From positions 1-64,000 of the forward strand of contig JAFDEF010000012.1 of NCBI GenBank assembly GCA_019310485.1: DNA of 64,000 nt. Reading direction: 5' to 3'. Position 1 is the first letter of the stretch. Each line of letters begins with the position of its first letter. Made by a program: the position numbers and the translations under genes. Source of the DNA: Deltaproteobacteria bacterium. Lineage in GTDB: Bacteria; Desulfobacterota; DSM-4660; Desulfatiglandales; HGW-15. Below are positions 34,024 through 42,949 of this stretch, piece after piece. The notes beneath the pieces are model-generated. The model was given only the letters and a program-made list of their open reading frames with translations, searched no databases and was not told the DNA's origin.

Positions 34024-35907
34024 TCATTCAGCTTTTACAAACAGGGTTTGCCCGGGGAATATAGTGCTTCGCGGGGTGAGGTTGTTGAGCTCAAGGAATT
34101 CTGCAAGATTCATCTGATGCCGTTTGGCAATCAAGTAAGGGGAATCTCCCTTGTGGACAAGGTACACCCGCGTTTTGGCTTGCTCAGAACTCATACTTCG
34201 CGCGGGTACCTTGAGGACTTGGCCAACCCTGAGCTGAGAAGTACTCAGCTGATTAAGAGACTTTATGACGGAGGTAGTGGTCCTGAACCGGTTGGCAATC
34301 TTCCATAGGGAATCCCCTTCCCCCACAATATATGTAACCAACTTTTGTTTGACGCTTGCTGTTTGAACAGGAATTTTTTCCAGTCGGCGCGAGCTAATTC
34401 TCGTTGTTGGTATCCGGAGCTTCCAGCCGACCCGGAGATAGTTTCTCCTCCTTAACCCATTCATGGCCATGATTGCCCTTACAGATGTGCGATATTTTTG
34501 TGCTATAACCGACAGGGACTCTCCGTATCGGACCCGGTGGACACGGTAGGCTGGGACCGGAGGTCTCCAGACAGGCATGTCGTTCAACTTGGCCAGGAGA
34601 ATTTCTCCTTTCCCCACTGGTACTTTGAGTGAGTAAGGCTCTTTAGGAGTACAGTACTGTCTCAGTTCTGCGTTCATATCCCTCAATTGCTTGTAGTCCA
34701 TGTTAAGGCGCTTGGCAATGGTCTTTAGGTGTACCTGTTTGTTAATGGTGACTGTCTCTGTTTCGATGGGCTTCTCCACGGGAGGAAGCACAAAACCATA
34801 TACTTCGGGGTTGTTGATTATTTGAAGTACCGCCATGAATCTTGGAACATAGAAAGCTGTCTCCCTGGGGAGGCGCTCGTAGAGGTCCCAGAAGTGGTCA
34901 AGGTAATCGATCCTTTGGTGTCTGATTAGATTCAGAACCCTTCGCTCCCCACAGTTGTATGCAGCTAAAACGGTGGTCCAGTCACCAAATATCCTGTGCA
35001 GCTCTTTCAGGTAAGCAATTGCAGCTTGCGTGGACTTTTCCGGATTCATTCTTTCATCTACCCACCTGTCCCTTTTAAGACCGTACTTGTACCCGGTTGA
35101 CGCAATGAACTGCCACAGCCCAAGAGCCCTGGCCCTTGACATGGCCCTTATCTTGAAGCCGCTTTCAATCAGCGGTAGCCAGGAAAGCTCCTCAGGAAGT
35201 CCTGCTTCGCGCAAAGCCTTGAGTATCATGGGGCGATACCTGCCCGAACGCCTGTAAGCGTCAAGAAAAAACGCCCTTTCTCTACCCTTGTATAAGTCCA
35301 GAGCCCTCTGAACGTGCTTGTTCATGACCAGGGGAATAGCCTTATGAGACCCGTTGGCCACCGTGAACCTTGATGCATAAATTTCTATGATTCGTTTTGA
35401 GATCGTGAATCTGAGGTCTTCTTTTTGTTGCAAAAGCTCGGGGTCATCATCTGTGTTTACCTTAAGAATGAGGGAGTATGCTTTGTCTAGAGCATCAAGC
35501 GCATCATCAAGGTTCCCGTGCTCCCAGAAATCATTGGAAGCCTGGCAAAACTCAAGCGCAGAATCAAGAAGCTCTTGATTGGTGGGGGTTGAAGGTTCGG
35601 GTGGTGGAGGTTGTTTCTCTTCTTCATTAGGAGAAGGTATGCTTTCCTCAAGGGTGGTCTGTGTTTCCCCTAAAGGAGCTATGGGTACTTCTTCAATGTC
35701 AGTACAATCATCAATACAAGAATCTTCGGGTTCCTCAACCTTCGAGACCTTTTCTTTTACATCCTGTGGCGGTTTAACTTCTTGAACTTTTTTTACTTCG
35801 TGAGAGCTCTTCTTATCAGGAAACGTCAAAGGTGAAATAGAGCTGCAACCTGAGAGAAGAAAGAAGCACAAAACCAACACCGCCCGTATGTTCCGGGCTG
35901 ACAGCAT
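34024..35907 (-). CDS. mltD: LysM lytic transglycosylase lipoprotein, MltD type
   Basis: 627 residues. Lipoprotein signal with lipobox LLSGC (Cys21); a Pro/Glu-rich spacer to about residue 110; a helical lead; an SLT domain near 215-340 with the catalytic Glu in LPLIESGF and the motifs ARALGLWQFI and LAAYNCGERRV; then four LysM-type repeats from about 395 to the end (HRVRYGESLSVIAQKY, YIVGEGDSLWKIANRF, YLVHKGDSPYLIAKRH). Cuts peptidoglycan glycan strands from the outer membrane. A strong AAGGAGG precedes the ATG. Confidence 0.95.
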   Translation of the reverse strand: MLSARNIRAVLVLCFFLLSGCSSISPLTFPDKKSSHEVKKVQEVKPPQDVKEKVSKVEEPEDSCIDDCTDIEEVPIAPLGETQTTLEESIPSPNEEEKQPPPPEPSTPTNQELLDSALEFCQASNDFWEHGNLDDALDALDKAYSLILKVNTDDDPELLQQKEDLRFTISKRIIEIYASRFTVANGSHKAIPLVMNKHVQRALDLYKGRERAFFLDAYRRSGRYRPMILKALREAGLPEELSWLPLIESGFKIRAMSRARALGLWQFIASTGYKYGLKRDRWVDERMNPEKSTQAAIAYLKELHRIFGDWTTVLAAYNCGERRVLNLIRHQRIDYLDHFWDLYERLPRETAFYVPRFMAVLQIINNPEVYGFVLPPVEKPIETETVTINKQVHLKTIAKRLNMDYKQLRDMNAELRQYCTPKEPYSLKVPVGKGEILLAKLNDMPVWRPPVPAYRVHRVRYGESLSVIAQKYRTSVRAIMAMNGLRRRNYLRVGWKLRIPTTRISSRRLEKIPVQTASVKQKLVTYIVGEGDSLWKIANRFRTTTSVIKSLNQLSTSQLRVGQVLKVPARSMSSEQAKTRVYLVHKGDSPYLIAKRHQMNLAEFLELNNLTPRSTIFPGQTLFVKAE

Positions 35908-36359
35908 AAAGATACCTCCTTACTTTCCTTTTGCATGACCGGTTCAGGGTTCGATAAAAGCACCATATCCTGCGCCTCGTACTACACAGCCCAAGCATCA
36001 CGTTTCATTAATACTACAAGAAAGTGTAGATGAAAGCAACCCATCCTTGCTCCCCCGATTCACCATCAAACGCCAGCTGCCGTTCGACAGGCTCACGGCC
36101 CTGAGCATAGCCGAAGGGCTGCGTTAAGCTTATCCCTCGTTCCTGCGGCGTATGTGAATGTACACCTCGCTTCTCGGGATTTCGCAGGACTTGCATCTGA
36201 TGCTTGCTGGTGAACAGGGTTACCCCCAAAGCATGTATTTTGGGTAGACAAACCAAAAGCTGACGGTGGATTTAGGGCGCCTGCTTGATACATGCTAAAC
36301 AAGAGGTGAAGTAAAAGGTTTGGCTTGAGTCGGTCTTTTTCATAGTATTTGTTTGGAAG
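35908..36359. other. 450-base intergenic region with a repeat
   Basis: No gene is supported here. Open frames in it are low in codon character and cross the repeat at 36081-36123. It holds the mltD promoter region at its left end and otherwise repeat-like sequence, including CCTCGCTTCTCG at 36166, a word also found near 9475. Confidence 0.5.
36081..36123. repeat. dispersed palindromic repeat unit
   Basis: CGTTCGACAGGCTCACGGCC at 36081-36100 runs into CTGAGCATAGCCGAAGGGCT. GCTCA and TGAGC form a small stem, and the block is of the kind found as dispersed intergenic repeats (a TTCGACAGGCTCA core) in many bacterial chromosomes. Only one copy is in the window, so the repeat status rests on recognition, not on a second copy. 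Confidence 0.45.
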
Positions 36360-36923
36360 TCAGAGCATTGGGATCCTCCCAGGCAGGTATTCCAAATAGT
36401 AACGATAGAAAGCAGCAAGTACGAGTGCATGCGTTATTTGCCCTTCTTTTATAAGTCTGGGAATCTCTTTCAAAGGAAGCGCAAGCACCTCAATATCTTC
36501 CTTCTCATCCTGGGCTTGTGATCCTACCCTGTAAACATCTTTTGCCAGAAATGTGTAGCAGCGGTTGTTTAAAAAAGCGGGGTTAGGGTGGACAAACCCC
36601 AATGGGATCATGGAGGATTCCTTATAACCTGTTTCTTCAAGAAGTTCTCTGCTTGCAGCTTTACGGGGGGAGTCGTTGTTTTCAACTATTCCTCCAGGGA
36701 TTTCAAGTGTGATCTCACGAGTGCCGTGTCGAAACTGCCGGATCAGAATCACCTCTTGCTGGGCCGTCAGGGGGATTACATTAACCCAGTCTTTTGACTC
36801 CAGGATGTAAAATTCATAGGCTTTGTTGGTTCTGGGAGATATGGATTTGTCAATGCGAAAGCCGAAAATCCTGAATGATTGGTTTTTCTTGCTGGAAACC
36901 AGTTTCCATGGCTTCACTGGCAT
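36360..36923 (-). CDS. Nudix hydrolase, ADP-ribose pyrophosphatase-like
   Basis: 187 residues. N-terminal beta-sheet domain, then the Nudix box beginning GGIVENNDSPRKAASRELLE at about residues 82-101 and ending ETGY. The REL-EE core is intact; the first Glu of the G-X5-E part is Asp here. The upstream VILIRQFRHGTREITLEIPGG is typical for ADP-ribose/GDP-mannose pyrophosphatases, which clean up toxic nucleotide sugars. ATG at 36923. Convergent neighbours are far; it is probably transcribed alone. Confidence 0.9.
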   Translation of the reverse strand: MPVKPWKLVSSKKNQSFRIFGFRIDKSISPRTNKAYEFYILESKDWVNVIPLTAQQEVILIRQFRHGTREITLEIPGGIVENNDSPRKAASRELLEETGYKESSMIPLGFVHPNPAFLNNRCYTFLAKDVYRVGSQAQDEKEDIEVLALPLKEIPRLIKEGQITHALVLAAFYRYYLEYLPGRIPML

Positions 36924-37052
36924 GAGCAGATCCCTCTAATACGCACATACTTTGGCAGGCAAGAGCTCACTCAATTAAGAGCCCCTGGGAATATAAGGCA
37001 GAAATGAGATGAAACTCAAGTGAAAAAGTGATTGTTTCGAATCAATTCAAGG

Positions 37053-38972
37053 TCAACTTTCAAAAAAGCGCGCAATATCATCGAGATTGTGAGTTAAGGG
37101 GATGACGGGAAGGCTATCCAGAAAGAAGCGTCCATACCTGCTGGTACGAATTCTAACATCCAAGACTGAAATAATTCCACGATCAGAGCTGCTCCTTATG
37201 AGCCTGCCAAGTCCCTGCTTCAGCGCAAGGATAGCCGAGGGAAGCTGATAGTCCATGAAGGGATTGCCGCCCCTTTCTCGAATGAGCCTGATGCGCGCCC
37301 CCACCAGCGGATCAGCGGGTGAGTCAAAAGGTAACTTGTCAATGATCAAGCAACTGAGTGCCTCACCTGGAACATCTACTCCCTGCCAAAAGGAGCCTGT
37401 AGCAAAGAGTACTGAGTGGGTTTGCTCCCTGAACCGTGACAAGAGACTTGATCTGGGAGCCTCTCCTTGCCTGTAGGCAGGAAAAGGTATTTTGCCCTCC
37501 AGTAGCTGGCTTACGGTATTCATGTTGTGGTGACTCGTAAAAAGTACCAGGGCCCGGCCCTTGCTTATTTTCAATAGTTCGGCAATCCTTTCTGCTGCTT
37601 TTTGCACAAAGAGCTGATCGTTGGGATCAGGAAGGTCTGTGGGCACATACATCAACGATTGTTTGCCAAAGTCAAAGTGAGAGGGGTAGATTTGTTGCAA
37701 GGAGGTGGAGGAAAGCCCCATCCGAGTGCGGAAATAATCAAACGTTCTCCCTGCTGAGAGAGTCGCAGAGGTGAAAACAATGCTTTTTACTTTCTGGTAG
37801 AGGAGCCTATCCATGCTCCCGGATATGTCAAGTGGCGACATATGCAGGACAACTGCCTTTTTGCGTTTTTCATACCACTTAAGGCAGTTCGGATCATTTG
37901 AGGTGAGGAGTCTGTCGAGACGATTTTCCAGATCAGCGGCTTTTATGGCAAGGGATTGAAGAAAGGGGTTTTTCATCTCCCTGAATCGCGAACTGTGGCA
38001 AATAAAGCCCAGAGCGCGCTTGATGGCGTGAGCGGGGCCTTTTGCGATTATCTCAATATAGTTTTTGCTAAGCTCTCCTTTTTCTTCTCCTTGCTCAAAG
38101 ATCTGGCGCAACTCCGCACCGGCCGTTTTTATCGCTTCAAGGTGACCCATCAACTCCTTTTCTCGTCTCAGTGTTTTTTCCCTCTCAATGTCGCTCACGA
38201 GCTCCATTAGTTGATTGGTGCTCAGGCTTTCCCCAAAATAGGTGGTGGCTATATCCTCTAATGCATGGGCTTCATCGAACACCAGCGCCTGGAAGCGGGG
38301 AATGATTTCTCCAAAACCGCCCTCTTTCACCACCAGGTCTGCAAAAAGAAGATGATGATTGACGACAATTATACGCGCCTGTGCTGCTTTTCTTCGCAAG
38401 CGATTCAGGTAGCAATCGTCCCAGGAGGGACACTCCGTGCCCAGGCATTGCTCAGATGAAGCTGAAAGGAGGTTCCAGATAGGATCATCCTCACGCATCC
38501 ACGAGAGCTCAGAGCGGTCTGCAAATTCAGTCTTTTCCAACCACTCCTCGAATCTCTCTCTTGTCTTGCCTAGTTCTATCCCTGGAAGGAAAGGGCGGGA
38601 AAAGTTCTGAAAGTAACGATGCAGGCACAGATAGTTTTTCCTGCCTTTCATCATCAACGCATTAACTTGTTCTCCTGTCGCCTTTTCGAGCAGGGGTATG
38701 TCTTTTAAAAAGATTTGTTCTTGGAGGTTTTTTGTGGCCGTAGATATTACGGTTTTTTTGTCGGAAAGTAAAACCGGCACCAGATAGCCAAGAGTCTTAC
38801 CTGTTCCGGTGCCCGCTTCAATTATTGCATAATGCTTTTCCCTCAATGCTTTGTAAACCAGCTCGGCATATTGGAGCTGGGAGGGACGAAATTCGAAATT
38901 CCCGACACAAGATGCAATCGAACCGTTTGGGCCAAGGATTTGATTGATCATTTCTGAAAAATGTTTACCCAT
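37053..38972 (-). CDS. dinG: DinG/XPD-type Fe-S ATP-dependent DNA helicase
   Basis: 639 residues from ATG 38972 (AGGG before it; eight residues longer from 38996). Superfamily 2 motifs: Walker A EAGTGTGKTLGYL, motif II VFDEAHALED, and at the end QGLGRLIRSSSDRG. Four cysteines between motifs Ia and II (YLCLHRYF, then EQCLGTECPSWDDC) form the Fe-S site of DinG, YoaA and XPD. Unwinds 5' to 3' and removes R-loops or branched DNA. The family is sure; DinG versus YoaA is not decided, so the symbol is tentative. Confidence 0.88.
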   Translation of the reverse strand: MGKHFSEMINQILGPNGSIASCVGNFEFRPSQLQYAELVYKALREKHYAIIEAGTGTGKTLGYLVPVLLSDKKTVISTATKNLQEQIFLKDIPLLEKATGEQVNALMMKGRKNYLCLHRYFQNFSRPFLPGIELGKTRERFEEWLEKTEFADRSELSWMREDDPIWNLLSASSEQCLGTECPSWDDCYLNRLRRKAAQARIIVVNHHLLFADLVVKEGGFGEIIPRFQALVFDEAHALEDIATTYFGESLSTNQLMELVSDIEREKTLRREKELMGHLEAIKTAGAELRQIFEQGEEKGELSKNYIEIIAKGPAHAIKRALGFICHSSRFREMKNPFLQSLAIKAADLENRLDRLLTSNDPNCLKWYEKRKKAVVLHMSPLDISGSMDRLLYQKVKSIVFTSATLSAGRTFDYFRTRMGLSSTSLQQIYPSHFDFGKQSLMYVPTDLPDPNDQLFVQKAAERIAELLKISKGRALVLFTSHHNMNTVSQLLEGKIPFPAYRQGEAPRSSLLSRFREQTHSVLFATGSFWQGVDVPGEALSCLIIDKLPFDSPADPLVGARIRLIRERGGNPFMDYQLPSAILALKQGLGRLIRSSSDRGIISVLDVRIRTSRYGRFFLDSLPVIPLTHNLDDIARFFES

Positions 38973-39467
38973 AGTAAACCCTGTGGAATTTCGCATGGGG
39001 CATTGAACCCCGTGCGAAAAAGCGGAAAAAAACTTTATTTACCATCCCCGTACTCCCGCACGGGGCATTCCTGCGGGGTAAAATCATAGTGACACTCACC
39101 AGGCACCTAGGTTTTGGGACTGAGAATGTCTTCAATTGCTTTTCCGCGAAGTGAAAGGAAAGGGAATTTCCCATCCCCTCACACGGGAGAGAACATATAA
39201 GCAGATTCTTATGCCAACAACCTTCTAACCAGAACACTTAAAATATAGTTTCCGGATAAAAGGGCGTCAATCGGAAAGGGAATGCACGATGTCTCCACGG
39301 TTTCCAATTGTCATTTACCTTGCAAGAGGGCGCAGGATTTAAATATGCAACGAAGAAGTCCAACAGGGTTTACTTTAAAATCCCAGAAATGGTAAAGAGA
39401 ACCTCATGCGTTGCAAATGGAGTGCCTGGCCGGCATGTTGGCGATTTTCAGGCAGGAGAACTTTGAA
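38973..39467. other. 495-base gap with hairpin repeats
   Basis: No gene supported. The left part carries two GC-rich hairpin blocks (38992-39077); the remainder to 39467 is AT-richer and should contain the promoter for the TGA-interrupted gene that starts at 39468. No clear promoter pair was found. Confidence 0.45.
38992..39077. repeat. two GC-rich palindromes
   Basis: First, CGCATGGGG (38992-39000) pairs with CCCCGTGCG (39008-39016), one G-T pair, 7-base loop. Second, CCCCGT (39046-39051) can pair with ACGGGG (39060-39065), or CCCGCA (39055-39060) with TGCGGG (39072-39077): two mutually exclusive stems. The CGGGGTA ends recall the block near 49292-49312. Likely mobile palindromic repeats behind the helicase gene start. 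Confidence 0.5.
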
Positions 39468-39914
39468 ATGGCACTTCTATCAAAGAGGCGGGAGGTGTAC
39501 GTTCATAAGCTGGTTGTGCTACTACTGATATGGCTTTTTCTTCCCCTTGGCTTTGCATGACTACCAGAGCTTTCCTTTAAGTGGAAAGCAACAATAAGGG
39601 ATGATACCCTTGTTGACCTTTTTCCTGTAAAGATCGATCACGAGCAACAGGGGGGTGCAACCCACACAAACCTGAGCTCACAACAATCCGGCAAAGAGGC
39701 CGTGGTCTACTTTAAAAACGGCAAGAAACTCACGTGCGATATTGTATGGAGAAAGGAGAATATGGTTTTTGTCGTTGTTCACGGCAAAGATTTTGCGCTT
39801 GGATATAATAAGAATTTGATCGATTTTGGGAAATCCTCACCGCTCAATTTCCTCAAAAAAAGCGGGAGTAAGGGCACCAGTTTTCTTAATGACACTTTGA
39901 GGCTCAAACGATAG
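39468..39914 (+). pseudogene. secreted-protein gene with in-frame TGA after the signal peptide
   Basis: An ATG at 39468 with GGAG upstream opens a clean signal peptide (HKLVVLLLIWLFLPLGFA). It ends in TGA at 39558-39560, directly where mature protein should begin, and the same frame then stays open for another 117 codons to 39914. The downstream part contains VYFKNGKKLTCDIVWRKENM, like a domain of small secreted proteins in this group. So it is either a single nonsense change (dead gene), a sequencing error, or TGA read as an amino acid. A six-pair hairpin, CTTTCC/GGAAAG with a 7-base loop, starts nine bases after the TGA. Internal GTG at 39702 has no good ribosome site. Confidence 0.6.
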
Positions 39915-39927
39915 GAGGTGAGCCCTC

Positions 39928-41331
39928 ATGCCAATGACAAAAATAGTGTGCACGATAGGGCCTGCAAGCGACTCCCCTGCCGTAATAAAAGACATGATAA
40001 GGGCCGGGATGAATGTTGCGCGACTCAATTTTTCCCATGGAACCAGAGAGGGCCATAAGGAAAAAATCGCACTTATTCGAAGTGCTTCAGCAGAGCTCGA
40101 CAAGCCGGTTGCCATCTTGCAAGATCTTGCCGGGCCCAAGATACGCGTAGGCCGACTCCCGGAGGGGGGCATAAGGTTAGCGACCGGGGAGACCTTTGTT
40201 TTAACCGGCCGCGATATTCAGGGAAATAAGAAAAGGGTCTCGGTCTCATACTCTTCTCTTCCAAAGGAGGTGCGGGAAGGCGACAGAATTCTTCTTGCAG
40301 ACGGAACCATGGAGCTCAGGGTGGAGGCCATAGATGGCTCTGATATCATTTGTAAAGTTATCACTGGAGGGGTACTAACCTCTCACAAGGGCATAAATCT
40401 CCCCACAAGCAGTATAGGAGCTCCAGCCCTGACAGAAAAAGATAAAGATGATCTTTCCTTTGGTCTTGAAAACGACGTGGACTATGTTGCGCTCTCTTTT
40501 GTAAGAAAAGCCGATGATATTTTGAGTGCTAGAGAAGCTGTTTCAAAAAAAAACAAGAACACCCCCATTATAGCTAAAATAGAAAAGCACGAGGCCATCA
40601 AGCATATTGACGAGATTATGGAAGCTTCTGACGGCATCATGGTAGCAAGAGGCGATCTTGGCGTAGAAATTCCACTTGAAAACATTCCATCCGTACAAAA
40701 GATGTTGATACGTAAAGCCAATGAAGCAGGAAAGCCAGTCATCACCGCAACCCAGATGCTTCGCTCCATGATCGCTTCACCCCGGCCGACTCGAGCCGAG
40801 GCAACAGACGTAGCCAATGCAGTGCTTGATGGAACTGACGCGGTCATGCTTTCAGAGGAGACCGCAATAGGTGCCTATCCGATAGAAGCGGTTCGTTTTA
40901 TGGCACGGATAGCTCAAAGCACGGAGAAGAATTTCTCGCATGAGAGGTATCTTCAATTAACCCCGAAAAAAGATATCTCGGAGTCTGTGGCACATGCATC
41001 GTGCGTTCTGGGAAAGCACCTGGAGGCGAAAGCGATAGTAGCATTGACTCAATCAGGGCTGACTGCAAGGCACATTTCTCGGTTTAGGCCGCAAAGGCCC
41101 ATTCTCGCCCTTTCACCCAGTCCCGAAAGCGTGCGCATGCTTTGCCTTTTCTGGGGGTGCATGCCCTGTCTTTTTCCCAGGCCCAAAGACACCGATGATA
41201 TGATTGACAGGGCAAGCAGTTTTGTTATTGATACAGGCCTGGTTTCTTCCGGGGATGTTGTGATAATCACCTCGGGTCATCCTCTGTGGCGTGCGGGGAC
41301 CACCAACATGGTACGGGTAAAAAAGCTTTGA
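39928..41331 (+). CDS. pyk: pyruvate kinase
   Basis: 467 residues, ATG at 39928 with AGGAGGTGAG. Family landmarks in order: KIVCTIGPASDSP at the start, MNVARLNFSHGT, the B domain (about 70-170), ILSAREAVSKKNKNTPIIAKIEKHEA with the substrate-binding Lys, GIMVARGDLGVEIP (metal Glu/Asp), TATQMLRSMI and the allosteric C domain. Transfers phosphate from phosphoenolpyruvate to ADP, the last step of glycolysis. Starts 13 bases after the TGA-interrupted gene. Confidence 0.96.
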   Translation: MPMTKIVCTIGPASDSPAVIKDMIRAGMNVARLNFSHGTREGHKEKIALIRSASAELDKPVAILQDLAGPKIRVGRLPEGGIRLATGETFVLTGRDIQGNKKRVSVSYSSLPKEVREGDRILLADGTMELRVEAIDGSDIICKVITGGVLTSHKGINLPTSSIGAPALTEKDKDDLSFGLENDVDYVALSFVRKADDILSAREAVSKKNKNTPIIAKIEKHEAIKHIDEIMEASDGIMVARGDLGVEIPLENIPSVQKMLIRKANEAGKPVITATQMLRSMIASPRPTRAEATDVANAVLDGTDAVMLSEETAIGAYPIEAVRFMARIAQSTEKNFSHERYLQLTPKKDISESVAHASCVLGKHLEAKAIVALTQSGLTARHISRFRPQRPILALSPSPESVRMLCLFWGCMPCLFPRPKDTDDMIDRASSFVIDTGLVSSGDVVIITSGHPLWRAGTTNMVRVKKL

Positions 41332-41420
41332 GCATGTAACTGGGTTAAGAGTACAGCCGAGCTATCCCGTGGTGGTTGACATTTCTGGGGGCGTGGAATT
41401 TTTCTAAGCGCTGAGCCGGG

Positions 41421-42740
41421 TTGAATTTTGCAATCTTGAGTCAGAAAGAGGAGGAAACTGCTATTCCAGTTTTTGCGAAGATTCTAATAATATTTGGGTT
41501 GATTTTGGTTCTAAGCCGATTTCGGTTTCCATTGAGCCTCTGTCTTTTTCTAGGATCCATTCTCTTGGGCATATGGGTGAGGCTCGGCATTTCACCTTGG
41601 GTCCATTATGCATTAATAAGTGTTACGAGGATCAGGACCATCAGTCTGGGGTTGATAGTCGCGTTTATCCTTGTTATGAGCAAGCTGATGGAGGAGGCCG
41701 GTCATATGCGCAGGCTGATGGAGCGTTTTTCCCTTCTTTCAAATGACGCACGTACGGTCGGCTCTTTCATGGCCGCCTTGATAGGCCTTCTTCCCATGCC
41801 CGGAGGTGCGCTTTTTTCAGCGCCAATGGTTGAAGCTTCCATAGGGGAGCATTCTGTCACGAGTGAACAGAAAACAGCTGTGAATTATTGGTTCCGGCAT
41901 GTATGGGAGTACTGGTGGCCCCTTTATCCGGGAGTCGTACTTGCGGTAGCTCTTTTGAAAGTTGACACTTTGCGTTACATAACTTTCATGGCACCTATGA
42001 GCGCGATTTCTATTCTGGCCGGCATATTTTTCATTCTCCGCCCTATTGGGAAGGTGACAAGGAGTAAGCGCTCAACCTTTCGGTGGAACAATCTAGGGGC
42101 TTTTTTGTGGGAGATAATGCCTATTCTGATTGTGATACTGGTTATTATGGGAGTAGCTGCTCTAGCAGGGATTCTTGGTTTTCTCGGGGTAAGGCTAAGA
42201 ATATCGGGGGGTTTTTCCATTCTTCCCGGGCTTCTTGCTTCCACAATCTGGATTTGTAAGGTGAATCATATTCGGCTTAAGATCCTGCTCTCTGCAATTT
42301 TCAATCAAAGGGTTCTTTCAATGCTGCTATTGTTATTTTCAATAATGATCTTTCAGGGAGTCTTAGTCCACAGCAACGCTGTCATCCAGATTCGGAATGA
42401 CTTGCTACACTACCAAATCCCTCTTGTTTTGATTGTGCTCAGCTTACCTTTTGTTTCCGGTCTGATCACAGGAATAGCTCTTGGATTCGTTGGCACTTCT
42501 TTTCCGCTACTCGTTCCTATTTTTCCCACTGAGCATTTTATTGAATACCTCTCATTCGCGGGTCTTGCTTACACCTTCGGCTACATGGGAATGATGCTCT
42601 CCCCGATCCACCTCTGCTTGCTGGTAAGCAAGGATTATTACCATGCAAACCTATTGAAGAGTTATCGCTATATCATATTACCGGTCCTCACTGTAATGAG
42701 TTCTGCTATTTTACTGTTTTTCCTGGTAAGGGCGTTTTAG
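41421..42740 (+). CDS. DUF401 family integral membrane protein
   Basis: 439 residues, about ten membrane helices, of the TIGR00529/DUF401 group of putative permeases related to citrate/gluconate-type carriers. Conserved-looking stretches are AALIGLLPMPGGALFSAPMV at about 132-151 and the second-half counterpart SGLITGIALGFVGTSFPLLV, an inverted duplication of the transport fold. The start is unclear: TTG 41421 and TTG 41436 lack ribosome sites, while a perfect AGGAGG (41449-41454) is eight bases before an in-frame ATT at 41463. Substrate unknown. Confidence 0.85.
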   Translation: MNFAILSQKEEETAIPVFAKILIIFGLILVLSRFRFPLSLCLFLGSILLGIWVRLGISPWVHYALISVTRIRTISLGLIVAFILVMSKLMEEAGHMRRLMERFSLLSNDARTVGSFMAALIGLLPMPGGALFSAPMVEASIGEHSVTSEQKTAVNYWFRHVWEYWWPLYPGVVLAVALLKVDTLRYITFMAPMSAISILAGIFFILRPIGKVTRSKRSTFRWNNLGAFLWEIMPILIVILVIMGVAALAGILGFLGVRLRISGGFSILPGLLASTIWICKVNHIRLKILLSAIFNQRVLSMLLLLFSIMIFQGVLVHSNAVIQIRNDLLHYQIPLVLIVLSLPFVSGLITGIALGFVGTSFPLLVPIFPTEHFIEYLSFAGLAYTFGYMGMMLSPIHLCLLVSKDYYHANLLKSYRYIILPVLTVMSSAILLFFLVRAF

Positions 42741-42866
42741 CCGGGCTGAAAAGAGAAGCTCGGTGCGCCCTCGGAACAAAGTGATTGAAAAGCAGACTTC
42801 TTTAGTGTAATTGAACTTGTGCCGAAAGAAACGAGGGTTTTTCGGATCAAAAGCACTTTAGATAGT

Positions 42867-42896
42867 TTGAATGCACGGTTTCAATTTTGGTAGAAT
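42867..42896 (+). promoter_or_regulatory. candidate promoter of citrate synthase gene
   Basis: TTGAAT (42867-42872) and TAGAAT (42891-42896) are 18 bases apart; start near 42903, then AGGAGGTGA and the ATG at 42950. Both hexamers match at four to five positions. Confidence 0.5.
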
Positions 42897-42949
42897 GTGG
42901 ACCCAGCTTCGGTGTCCAAAACAGTACAGGAGGTGAAATAAAAAGGAAA

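Noticed and set aside
36014-36302. Two minus-strand frames of 69-80 residues
   Set aside because: They cross the dispersed repeat and have no ribosome site or family likeness.
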